DNA from: Pristionchus mayeri
Taxonomy: Eukaryota; Nematoda; Chromadorea; Rhabditida; Neodiplogasteridae
Direction of reading: 5' to 3'
Assembly: GCA_036245805.1 (NCBI GenBank)
Contig: BTRK01000002.1
Span: 29,567,067-29,631,066 of the forward strand
DNA length: 64,000 nt
Shown: one piece after another, positions 54,533 through 64,000 of the stretch
How positions within the stretch are numbered: the first letter of the stretch is position 1
Layout: every line of letters begins with the position of its first letter
The notes under the pieces: generated by a model
Databases searched by the model: none
What the model was told of the DNA's origin: nothing
The model's input: the letters and a program-made list of their open reading frames with translations, nothing else
Made by a program: the position numbers and the translations under genes

Positions 54533-55845
54533 ATTATGAGCGTTCCAATAAATCTACGAATAATGGATGAACTTCTTACATTAAGGCTAAAGTGAAACTT
54601 TCAAAAATATTTTATTCTACTTTTTAAAGGGATCCGGGAGCCCCAAAGTTTATATTTTTAAATTATTTGGTTTATTTCTATTGAAATCAACTATTGAAAA
54701 CATATTATTTCGAAAAATAAAACACAAATTTAAAAAAAATATATGAATGGAGAAAATTCGAAATGAAAATAATCAACAATTTGAACGGTAGCGTGAGCCT
54801 TGGTGAGGTTTCCCACCATTTTTGCAATTTACCGGCTTCTTATCAAAACTGGTTATATTCCGTTTCAGAATGGCCCAATTCACTTTGCTCACCATGAATT
54901 TAGGCAGAAATACACCTTGTTTAGCTTATGGTACCAAATTTGCTAGCAGTTTTTTCGAGTTGCTCTTGTTTCGCTAGACTTGCGAGCAACTTGCAATATA
55001 AATATTGCTGACTCAACCTGCTTCTCATCCACTACTCGCGTGTGCATTTAATTCGGCGTGGCTTGATATGAGCGTGGAAATGCCGACATCAGTTCTTATC
55101 TGCGGTGTTCGTTCGCTCTACTGTGTAGGAAGGCGCGTTGACTAGTTGTTCCCGACTTTTCCCACCATCCTCACGATTGTAATACTTTTCCTCGATGATG
55201 TCGATACTACATAATAGTTTTGCCTCCTTCGTACTGTCTTTTATTGTCGAGCCTCACTCCGTTTCAGCGGTTCGCTGCCGGTCCATCCTTCGTCGGCGGA
55301 GTAGAACGTGCAACACGGAGAATGATCGTCAAGGAATAGTGCGTTTTCCACGATTGTTTTATTGTTTTTTTATTTAACCGTTCCAGCCGTACCGTCCTTC
55401 CGCTGACCGTAGAGGAGTCCCAGGTCGGCCAATTGCACTCCGTTGCCGAAGCGAGCCGAAACTGGCGGCGGGGAGAGAGTATAGGTGCGTTTCCCACTTC
55501 GTCTATTAGGGCCAAGTGACAAAATGTGGCCAGATTTTATGTTGCCGACCGCTTAAAAATACAAAACTCACCCGCTTTTCCCGAGATCCAGACCTAATAA
55601 TCCTGCCGCGTTTACCATAGACGCAATTCTCGCGCTCACGCCATGTAATTACGCGCCTGCCTTGCTTGCTTCCGTTTCTCACCCCACCAGGCATGTGCAG
55701 CTTCCATCCAATTATCGGTCCCGTTTTGCAGGTACTGAGAAATGAGCCGTTCGCGAACCACGCGCTCTTCAACGGCACAAAATCTACCACCCTTATCCGT
55801 TAATTAGTGCATATTTAATCTTAAAAATATTTTCTAATTGTTTAG
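54533..55845. other. No supported gene
   Basis: Several overlapping frames on both strands (for example 55195-55377, 55264-55515, 55506-55790) without a recognisable domain. The first exon of the PITP copy 2, if present, should lie here, but I cannot identify it. Confidence 0.4.
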
Positions 55846-57062
55846 GTCCCGACGCTGATCCTCAAGATCGCGCCCCAGGGATTGCTGGCGATCCACGAGG
55901 AGGCCTGGAACTCCCCGACTACATAAAGGACAACTTCTTCGTCAAGGTCGAGACCATCCGACCGAGGAACCACCGAGAAAGTGAGTGAGAATTTGAAGAA
56001 ACTAGACTCCGTTACTAGTGTGTTTGTTTTTGAGGTAGTTCTCTCGCCTTCTGTATCGTACTTCCATCTCTCGAGAGCGCCCTTCTTTAGTTTCTCACAA
56101 CCTTATAAGAGTGATACTGAATGGCGTGTACATTATTGATTACCAGTTTATATTTAATTGTTAAATTCGAAAATACGCTCGTAGGATCAACCTGTTTGAC
56201 GTTTCATTATTTGTCAGTGTTTAAAATAATATTTAATTGTTTAAAATACAGGCACACAACCTCTCAAGGGAGAAGCGGGAGGTCGTCCACATCGGCATCG
56301 CCAACGATAAGGAGTTCCTGACGCCGGCCGGCGTCAAGCACGAGATGTCGCCCTCCCTGTACCAGACGAAGAAGAGGACTGCTCGTCAATGACTGGAGGA
56401 TCGGCACGGAGCCGGTAAGTGAACTTTACTTTGAATGAATGGATTCGCTATATCATTTACTTGATACTGAAAAGTAGCTAGCACTATTATTGATGAAACT
56501 GCTGCCAGAAAAAGAAGCCCGGAGTCGAGCCGTAAAGGGCAACTAGATAACTAGCAAGCAGCTGGCCTGTTTGTCGAAGCTATGCATAGTAGATCTACTT
56601 TTGAAACTCAGATCGGCCTAGTGAATCTGCATTTTTTATTGTGACCTCATGAATTCTAAAAGAAAAAATTATTTAAATAACGAATGTCAGGTGATGAGCG
56701 CGTACAAGATCGTGTCCGTGCACTTCAAGTGGGTCAGCTTCCAGCAGATGGTCGAGAGCTTCTCCATCAAGCAGTACCCCGGCTGTTCTCCAAGTTCCAC
56801 CGCGAGGTTCGCTTTTCGCGGTTCATTTATGGGGGTTCGATGAAACATGGAAGTGGTGGGACGAGCGATCACCTTGCGAAGGACATGTAGCATTTTCGAA
56901 TATTTTTCGAATATACGCATGTTAATGCACATTCATCACCCATTCACGGCTGTTCGCTCTGGAAAAGGGCTGGACTAATGGCACAAATTGCAGGTGTTCT
57001 GCTGGATGGACGACTGCATCAGCTTACGATGGCGGACATCCGCGCGCTCGATGAAAAGGTGC
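55846..57062 (+). pseudogene. Class I phosphatidylinositol transfer protein pseudogene, copy 2
   Basis: Exon 55846-55980: VPTLILKIAPQGLLAIHEEA, WNSP, then a frame change to DYIKDNFFVKVETI; the family reads VPTFVRxLAPxGALxxHExA and EYMKEDFLIKIET, so about nine residues are lost together with the frame. Exon from 56252: KREVVHIGIANDKEFLTPA. Exon from 56692: VMSAYKIVSVHFKWVSFQQM and SIKQYP, then a one-base loss shifts RLFSKFHR. Exon 56995-57060: VFCWMDDCISLTMADIRALD, the family LDKWVDLTMDDIRRME motif. More complete than copy 1 at 15.2 kb, but with two frameshifts. Confidence 0.78.
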
Positions 57063-57129
57063 GTTTATATTTTTTCCTTATTTAATTTAATGCTGATAGA
57101 ATATGTAAGTATAGCGGCGGAATCAAACT

Positions 57130-58300
57130 GCTAATTGAAAACAGTCCCGTGCCCCGTGTTCATCTACAAGCAGTTTCCGGCTTGGTTATTTACCGTGTAT
57201 TGCAGAGTGCCCGGTAGCCACAGCTACACCACTGCTCGCACCTTCACGCATCAAGCGCAACTGCGAACACCGCTGAAGGAGCTGCGAAGCGAGGTTAGTC
57301 TCGAATCGGATCCGTTTTCGGTAGTACACCATGTCGTCTCACCGTAATATCAATTCAGATGGCTGGCGAGAAGCCACAGAACGGATCTCATCATATCGCC
57401 CCAGCCCCCTACCGACCACTCCCCGACAAAGTACGGTAGGTGCAGAGAAGGAGCATTGCAAAGTGCTTTTTATTTGGGATCCGCACGTTGTGAAAAGGAT
57501 GAAAAGGGATAAATATTATCCCTTCAGATGATCAAGTCAATGCTCGACAAGGTGTCGATGCACATCATCGAGCCCGTGCTTCGGATCTCCTACTAACATC
57601 CGGTGAGGGCACTTTCCTAGAAGCTTACTAAACCCCGCCCCCTTCCATTCCTTTCTCATGGGCATCTACTGACACTGCTTAGGTTTGGTAAACTACTGCT
57701 GAAGTTCAGGTACTCGGCCCCGCCTCTAAAGGGGGAGAGGGAGAGAGGGAATATGGGGTGGGTCTCTGTAGGCTTCTAGGAACCATAAGTGGGCAGTTGT
57801 TGAAGCTTTTATATCAATACCGGAGTGGTCGAAGGTCAAAATTCGGGGAAGGTGGCGGTGAATCAATGTATTTTCCGGTTGGGTTGGAGTTCAAAACCGG
57901 TGGAGTCTTGAAGCTGACTTTGATGGTGCCCACCTATTCTAGGAACGTTCCCCGGTGAGCTAGGATTGTGACCCGGGGAACTCATCTGCCTTCTCCACGG
58001 AACTACCGTAGTAAACCGGATTCTCGATTGCAGTCGCCCCTGTGTCCGAACGCCTACTGCATGATGTACTGGACGCGCTGGACGCTGACCACATTGAGTC
58101 GACTGATAGGGCCGATGTTCGACTGGGACCATAATCTGCTTATGGAGACGACCCACTGGGACGGCGTTAAGGTAGGTCAAGAATGAACTGGTTAAAGATT
58201 GGCTACTGTACGCCATATTTCTATATCGACATCAGGTCTTCTCTGGCGGTCTGGAGGACTGCGAGAAGGTGCTCGAGTACGGATCGACAATGGCCCATAG
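57130..58300 (+). pseudogene. Exons possibly from an AADAC-like hydrolase N-terminus
   Basis: Pieces: GSHSYTTARTFTHQAQLRTP and LKELRSE (about 57210-57295), MAGEKPQNGSHHIAPAPYRP (57360-57430), SMLDKVSMHIIEPVLRIS and a stop (57535-57590), and NAYCMMYWTRWTLTTLSRLI with LMETTHWDGVKV (58035-58170). The last part resembles the region before the HGGG motif in AADAC-like proteins, where a D-x-x-x-x-GV-x-V strand occurs. This is a weak assignment. The first two pieces match 14650-14985. It lies between the PITP copy and the second THAP locus. Confidence 0.4.
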
Positions 58301-58439
58301 AGTTCGACGTCAAGTCGATAATATTTGTTTAAAATCTAATCAATGTTTCACTGTTTTGTAGTTTGATTTTTCTCCATAGTTCAAGTTTCTTGTTTTCATA
58401 ATTGAATAAATGTTTCGAATGATATTGTTGTACGTCCAG

Positions 58440-59095
58440 ATATTCCCGACTGGGTCCGACCAGGTGATGAGAAAAGTAGATCAGATATTTCATCAGCCAT
58501 CGTGTCTAAGGTAGGAGCTGGCTCGGGCTCAAAGTCCTCGGGCTGGAATGTTACAGTCTTGTGTGTTTATGCGTGTATTATTGCCTCCTCAGGGCTTGTA
58601 TATTACTCAGAGTTCCTCCTCAGGGCATATGCATACGAATGTAATGTATTTTGGAAGTAATTAGTGTCGTCCAGTACACGTACACCGCCCTCCTTCTAGA
58701 GTCTCCCCTTCCCTATTCTTACAATGCTAAAAATGCGTAGTGGAGCAAACGGAAAATTCGATTACCAATACCAAAACAAGAAAGGGCTTTATATCGATTC
58801 TGCATTGGATTATACAACCTAAAGGTCCTCCTAACGATGAAAGTAAGTCCAATAAGCGAAATACAATATGAATCACGTCTTCGGGGTCCAGGTAGTTTCT
58901 TCCTACGAAGTCGGGGTGGCGAGCCATGTTGGTAGACTCGTCGTTAGCATACTCTTCGAGTAACTTGACCTCATCCTCGCGAATATTCAGGCGCACTAAC
59001 CATTCCCTTCCCATCGCGGCAACGTCGGGAATTGTCCGGTATACGTGTGATCGTAGCGGGCAAGCGGAGCAACCATAGCCATGTACTGATAACAA
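58440..59095 (-). pseudogene. 5' remnant of a second THAP gene
   Basis: The exon 59095-58885 reads MLSVHGYGCSACPLRS, RTIPDVAAMGREWLVRLNI and DFVGRNYLDPED, paralogous to the THAP exon at 22711-22495 with the same splice position after the Asp. The final Cys of the C2CH finger is replaced (MARHPDF in place of MCLNHF), so zinc binding is doubtful. The next exon near 58560-58440 reads TVTFQPEDFEPEPAPTLDTM and DEISDLLFSSPGRTQSG, matching the acidic second exon of the other copy. No transposase-like core exons follow. Two CCTCCTCAGGGC motifs lie between the exons. Confidence 0.6.
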
Positions 59096-59581
59096 ATGTA
59101 AGCAGTAAAAGTGCGACTAGAAGGAATATGAAGCAATCAGAAAACGTTCGTTCGCAATTCAATGGGGTCAGATTACTTCACTAACAGCATTATACATGAC
59201 CGAGCTCTTTTCTAATACAATTCAGGCCACAAAACAGTGAAATACAACATAAATAACTGAAAAAAAGTAAAAGAAAGCAAAGAAACTGCAGAAGAAGACG
59301 GTCGTCCAGCCGGTCTGAAAACCGATAATCAAGATGCTTCCAATACAGTAATTTTAATATATTTTTTGAATTTTTTGAAACGTTGAATTTACACGCTACC
59401 ACAGTAATACACTATATATTTAATTATTTATTTTATTGCTTAAATAATTTTTTTAAAAATTTTTTTGGTTTATTGCATTTAACTAAGGGGTCGATGAGAC
59501 GCAATTTAAGGCACACTTGATTTTTTATGTCCGGATCCCTTTAATACACTATGTATTTCTAAAGAAAATTAAATTACCATT

Positions 59582-61889
59582 GTGGACAAAGGAACAACGG
59601 GTGCAAGGTTCTGAACTACTGATGATTGTGAAAAAAATGTTAGACCTACTCCAGTGGTTTGAGTCGTACATCTTCTGAAACTGATACACTGGCAAAGTCG
59701 CACCGCAATCTTTCTTGCTGGCCACGAGACTGAAAGAAATGATGTAACATTATATGTATCTTACACAAATTCACGTATAAATATAACGCAACTGCTAAAC
59801 CAACCCCAGGACCAGTCTCCACCATCTTGGGTCGTGCTGTAGGATTTGCTGACTGGTGCAGTTGCGAGTTGGTAGATGTTCAAATCTGCAAGTAACGGGT
59901 TTCATTTTCATAAAAAAATTATATTATTGCGAATTAGGGTTCAGCCGTGCCTAATATATCACCAGGCCATTCATTCCCTTGCGCTCCAATGCGCTAAACA
60001 AACCCAAAAAAAAAGCGATGCACACACTACGGAAACCATCCAGATATTCGACAGTTCATAATGCGTATCAAAATGCTGCATTGTTGTCGACCTTGTCTTA
60101 TGCAGCCCGAATAGGAATAATAGTTTCTCTCACATTCCTGTCTTCGAATGAGGGCCACGATGCAATCGTTGTCCGTGTAGTTCTCCGCTTCGGAGAACGG
60201 GATGATGCGACCCAGGATAGCTGTGAGAAATCGATTGTTTGGTTTGCATAATTTTAGATGTGTGTACTATCGACATCAATTATCGATTTAGAACAAAACA
60301 TTGTTAACTTTTTGAATGTCTAGATCTACACTTGCATCTATTAAAATGATAACCTTGAATGTAAGACTCACTCTTATCTGTGGGATCTTGTTCATCTGCT
60401 GCTGTGAACCACTGGACCTCTGCAGACACCTGGATTCGAATGAGAGGCATCAGATTCTGCAAGGGATACATTCGGAATTTACGCAACATATGTGTTCGCC
60501 TCCTTAGCTAGCAAAACGACGAACCGAAGGAGCGAACGATCGATTGGCGGGGCGTCCGAAGAGTTCGATGTAAGTACTGCAAATCGAAGTATTTTATCTA
60601 CCAGCGTTGTCTAGTTGCAATACTAGTGAGTGCAAACTGATTCCGTTACCCACCCTCGTCGACGCAAGCGACGTCGATGTGGCCTCCCATGTCCTTTCCC
60701 TCTGCACTCCAGACAATGCCGACACAGTATACGGCCTCGTTGAAGTGATGCGTCGAGTTGTCTGCTCCCTGAAAGTTTGGTATGGCATGGACTTGTGCTG
60801 GCTAATCTGCGTGTTCCCTCCTCGTTGGGTACGTTCTATCTCGCTCTCTGACCTGTAGAGTGCGATATTCGGGTAATGGCCTCTTCATTTCCCACAGTCT
60901 CTCGACCGGTCGAGCGGTGAGACAGTGTGCGAAATGAAGAGACCATTACTCGAATAGCGCACTCTACTGACCAGTGAGAGAACACATTAAATGAGGACGC
61001 ATCGTCTTGGCAACACTAGTGGGACGAGTCCCTTTACCGGAATCACCTAGATATGAATACTGTTCACACAATTATAGTAGTGGCTGTGTTTTTCTTCTTT
61101 TTTTTTGCTTGCACTCTTTAGTTGCACTTGAACTCCTTCGTACCTGGATGAAGACACTCCTTCCAGGCGGGCAGCTTGCACGAGTGAATCCCTGGACGAG
61201 GTCGAAGGAGGGAGGCACGGGGCTCATGAGTTCATACGTGCATCCTGAAGGGGCCTGCAATGGAAATTGAATAGCAAGACGACTAGGTGGCAATAACAAC
61301 TTACTTCCGTATCTCCCTGATACCGTACTCTTTCCTCCTCCCGACCCCTCCCCCTGATAAATGGCAAAATCTTGAGGCAAACAAACAACTAATTTCTGTT
61401 AGGGTAGCCGTTTCTTCGTTTCCCACACTCATTCGCCGATCGAGAGAGTTTGTATAATAAATATATTATTACGCACATTGCGAAGTCCTCTCCCAGACCG
61501 CATGATACAGCCACTCATACCGCTGGAATATATAACAGAGTAAAGAGTGCTCACCCATCCGTTCATGGGGGAAGAGCACTCGAACTTTGCGGTTGACTGC
61601 TGGTCGAGGAAGTAGGTTGAACACAGTTTGGCGGTTTCCTGGTGCACGAATACATCGCACTTGACGCTATCACACGATTCTCCGCAAGTACTCGCGTTTT
61701 CAGAGTTCGGAAATCGCTGGGAGCGACTGACCGAACGCACCTCCTGCAAATGAAATAAGGTTAAATAAATATGCATCATATCGGGTAGGGAATGCAACTC
61801 ACAACAGGTTTGTACACTCTGTGCGGGAGAGCAACGGCAGCAGCAGCGAGTGCGGATGTGCAGACAATGAGATGTTGAAGATGTACCAT
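59582..61889 (-). CDS. Secreted cysteine-rich protein, family not recognised
   Basis: Starts at 61889 with a signal peptide, MVHLQHLIVCTSALAAAAVA. Exons follow: VRSVSRSQRFPNSENASTCG, ESCDSVKCDVFVHQETAKLC and FECSSPMNGW (61743-61555); CLPQDFAIYQGEGSGGGKST (about 61395-61310); APSGCTYELMSPVPPSFDLV and CPPGRSVFIQ (61257-61147); THHFNEAVYCVGIVWSAEGK and IDVACVDEGG (about 60775-60650); RIIPFSEAENYTDNDCIVAL and RRQECERNYYSYSGC (60238-60112); NIYQLATAPVSKSYSTTQDG (about 59880-59805); and LVASKKDCGATLPVYQFQKM, YDSNHWSRSN, then CTRCSFVHNG (59733-59582). Evenly spaced Cys suggest disulphide-bonded extracellular domains. VYQF...SNHW faintly recalls a secreted repeat with YRFY...DHFYT; I would not rely on that. 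The 3' end is not certain. Confidence 0.6.
60853..60970. repeat. 118-bp hairpin MITE
   Basis: GTAGAGTGCGATATTCGGGT pairs with its complement at 60950-60968, and the arms include TCTCGACCGGTCGAG at the centre. It lies in an intron of the secreted Cys-rich gene. Confidence 0.8.
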
Positions 61890-62175
61890 GCCTGAAGAGA
61901 TGAACGTGACAACAATGCGATAAAAACAATAAAATATCGTTCAACGTCACTAAGCAAAAATTATCAATCGATTAGATATCGAGTGTTTTTGGTAATCAGG
62001 GCTGAGGCATCAATGAAGGAATTTATGAAAGGAAGTTAGGTCTGCCCCAGGAAAACTCGAATGAGAGAGAGACAGGGAAGAGACCGCGGACTCTTCGGGG
62101 CAGCTCTGGGAAGAATTCCAAGGCAACGATTAATCTCCAGACAACTTGCTTCTCCATTTCTCCCACACTAATCTG

Positions 62176-62629
62176 GGGAGGGGGACAAAAGCACAATATT
62201 GCACCATGAAATTGCGATTAGACGCTGCGACTTGGGGTTTTTTCATTGTAATCATTCTGTGCTCCCCTAAATTTGCATATGCTATTATTGTTACCAGATG
62301 AACTTGCGTTTCACTTCACATCTATGTATAGGGTTCATGGTCCAAAATTGAGAATTTGAATGGAAAATTAATGTTAGATAATCACCAAATGCCGCAACCA
62401 ATCGATCTTCATGGTACTGGCTTAAAGGATTTTCTGATCTGGCATGACATCGATTGGTTACGGTACTTGATGATTATCTAACACTGATTTTCCCATCAAA
62501 TAATTAATTTTGGACCAAAAACCTCATATGCAAATGTAACGTAGAGTATGCTGGTTACAATGAAGCAACGTTCAAGTCGCTGCGTTCAATAGCAAATTAA
62601 TGTTGAATTGTTGTGCTTTTGTCCCCCTC
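62176..62629. repeat. 455-bp foldback element
   Basis: Ends GAGGGGGACAAAAGCACAA in inverted orientation. The inner arms AAATTGAGAATTTGAATGG and TGTTAGATAATCA pair around 62430. Immediately outside both ends is a similar 20-bp stretch, CCATTTCTCCCACACTAAT (62155) and CCATTTCTCCCACGCTAAT (62630), in direct orientation. Confidence 0.7.
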
Positions 62630-63057
62630 CCATTTCTCCCACGCTAATATGGTGTTTGCTGAGATGTACTGAGAAGGAATTTCTGGGCAGATCCTATCCG
62701 CCAAATTACATTCTCTGAGACTGAGCGGGGTAACGAGCATGAGAAGCGCCGAAATTGAGCTGATTGAGTAATATTTAGACTACGAAAATCACCTTGTGTT
62801 ACGTGAATCTTGGGAGAATTTAATGCTACAGATATCTACATGAAGGCACCGAGTTGGAACATTGAGGCATAGCTGTCGAAACAACTGCATTTTGGCAAAT
62901 CAAATCGATTTAAAATTGATTTATTTAGAAATTTTGTCCTGCAATGCATTCACGTAAATTGTAGTGACAAAATTCCATTAACTGATTATGTTTATGAAAA
63001 AGGTTTACTGTTTCTATAAATGCGTGTTTTTCCACCTGTTAGCATATTCCACAGTTC
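62630..63057. other. Upstream region of transthyretin-like gene 2
   Basis: No supported coding frame. It presumably contains the promoter of the gene starting at 63058; no specific motif can be named. Confidence 0.4.
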
Positions 63058-64000
63058 TCATGCTTTTCAAATGTCTCTTCCTTCAACTTTTCTTTCTCGT
63101 GATTAGCTACGCTCTAGACCCCTATCCGAAACTGAGAGAACGCCGAATTTCCTTCAAGCTTCAGGTGCGATGATTTTACTGTTCCGCTGCTCACAATACT
63201 GCACGTAATGTCAATTGTGTGAAAGGTATAGACCCCGAGTTCCAGGCCCATATTCAAGGGCGAATCGGATGTACATCATATCATGACGAATTCATGCCAC
63301 TACCTGGCATGGGAGTACATCTTTATGAGGAAGAAGTATTTTATGGTAAAGAAATAAGTCCAACTGTTTTTTGTAACGCTGGACTTATATTCTTGTGTTG
63401 TGTATTCCTGAAGATGTTTCATTAAATAACGCATGATACACAACAAATGCTATACATTGGGTCTTCAGATGGGTCAACATCAAAATCCCCCATAATGAGA
63501 ACTACCAAAATGCCAATCGTGCGTGCTGCCACAATCCCATTCAGATGACCATTTGCACAATGCAGTCTCGGACGAAGAGGGTCGATTTTTACTCCAAGGA
63601 AATGATAGCGAGGTTTAGTTTCCCTGTGTAATATATAGCCACTCAAAGGTACCAATCATATATTTTCGCCTGTTGATATGTAAGTGTACGTGGCTGTTCC
63701 ATGCGAATATATTTTATCAAATCGAATCTTCGACAAATGTTTGAACAAATTGCCAACCGCGAGAGATCGGTGGGTATTTTGAATCCTGAAGCTATAAAAA
63801 ATCTCAAAAAGTGGATTAATTCTTTCCAGATTCGAAAGTCTTCGTATGAATGATTGCGAATCGAGAAACAATACGATCGAGATACCCGAGTCGGCGTGGT
63901 ACCGTGTTTATATGGTTCGCATTAAACCAAATCAAACGCGTGGTCATAACACACTGGTCAGTATTAATTTAGTTTGCAATAAATTTGATATATCATTTGT
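63058..64000 (+). pseudogene. Transthyretin-like (TTL) secreted protein 2, nonsense-bearing, runs off the window
   Basis: Starts MLFKCLFLQLFFLVISYA, a signal peptide, continuing PYPKLRERRISFKLQ to a GTGCGA donor (63167). The second exon (63226-63352) reads PEFQAHIQGRIGCTSYHDEF, MPLPGMGVHLYEEEV and FYG. The third (about 63541-63609) reads DDHLHNAVSDEEGRFLLQGN. These align exon by exon with the gene at 51700-53840. The fourth should read FSPLDLYVYVAV; here it reads IFSPVDM, then TAA (63681-63683), then VYVAVPCEYILSNRIFDKC, and the usual AG acceptor before it is not found. A last exon has CESRNNTIEIPESAW (about 63850). One nonsense codon and a doubtful acceptor suggest a recent pseudogene. Confidence 0.65.

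Noticed and set aside
55195..55790. Overlapping frames on both strands before the PITP copy
   Set aside because: No domain, no splice-consistent link to the PITP exon at 55846.
63422..63871. Minus-strand frame faintly resembling a transthyretin-like sequence
   Set aside because: The plus strand of the same region encodes DDHLHNAVSDEEGRFLLQGN and VYVAVPCEY, aligning exon by exon with the other TTL gene; the minus resemblance is chance.

Overview
This window is a piece of a nematode genome, most plausibly a diplogastrid such as Pristionchus. That placement is an inference from nematode transthyretin-like secreted genes, many short GT-AG introns of about 40-50 nt, a nematode-style PEK/GCN2-like kinase expansion and abundant Tc1/mariner and foldback elements. 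It is not bacterial: there are no operons, ribosome binding sites or CRISPR arrays. All coding genes are multi-exon, so the spans given below contain introns, and exon limits were read by eye.

Layout. 0-14 kb and 26-42 kb hold two related blocks of eIF2alpha-kinase-like (PEK/PERK/GCN2 class) genes. Three of these genes (545-3598, 8864-11930, 28960-31762, all minus strand) join the kinase domain to a coiled coil and a C-terminal fascin-like beta-trefoil domain. A second subtype has an N-terminal coiled coil and no trefoil (36326-39962, with scraps at 4180-4300 and 50540-50810). A third subtype keeps a canonical DFG motif (40536-41573, with scraps at 1-430 and 28430-28865). Among them lie two p38-MAPK-like genes that lack the catalytic HRD motif: an open one at 26238-28018 and a decayed one at 12690-13990, whose N-lobe exons sit 9 kb away at 23130-23500. 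Most kinase copies carry a visible lesion.

14.6-22.7 kb and 55.8-59.1 kb form a second duplicated block: a broken class I phosphatidylinositol transfer protein gene, then arylacetamide-deacetylase-like exons, then a minus-strand THAP-domain gene with a transposase-derived core. The THAP gene is full length at 18087-22711 and reduced to its 5' exons at 58440-59095. 43.1-48.1 kb holds an unrecognised plus-strand gene with transposons in its introns. 51.2-53.8 kb holds a tRNA-Pro and a transthyretin-like gene. 59.6-61.9 kb holds a secreted Cys-rich gene, and 63.06 kb to the end holds a second transthyretin-like gene with a nonsense codon.

Mobile DNA makes up a large share: one DD37D Tc1/mariner element with an open transposase, a DD34D mariner family (one near-full copy, one truncated copy, two internally deleted copies), two same-length, apparently identical 1266-bp TTAGGTTG elements, a 3.77-kb element with internal tandem and inverted repeats, an 8-bp-TSD hAT-like MITE, a 5'-truncated LINE, and at least ten hairpin or foldback elements, several sitting precisely in introns or just past stop codons. 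Taken together the window looks like a fast-evolving, birth-and-death cluster of stress or immune-type kinases and pseudokinases riddled with transposons; that functional reading is inference.
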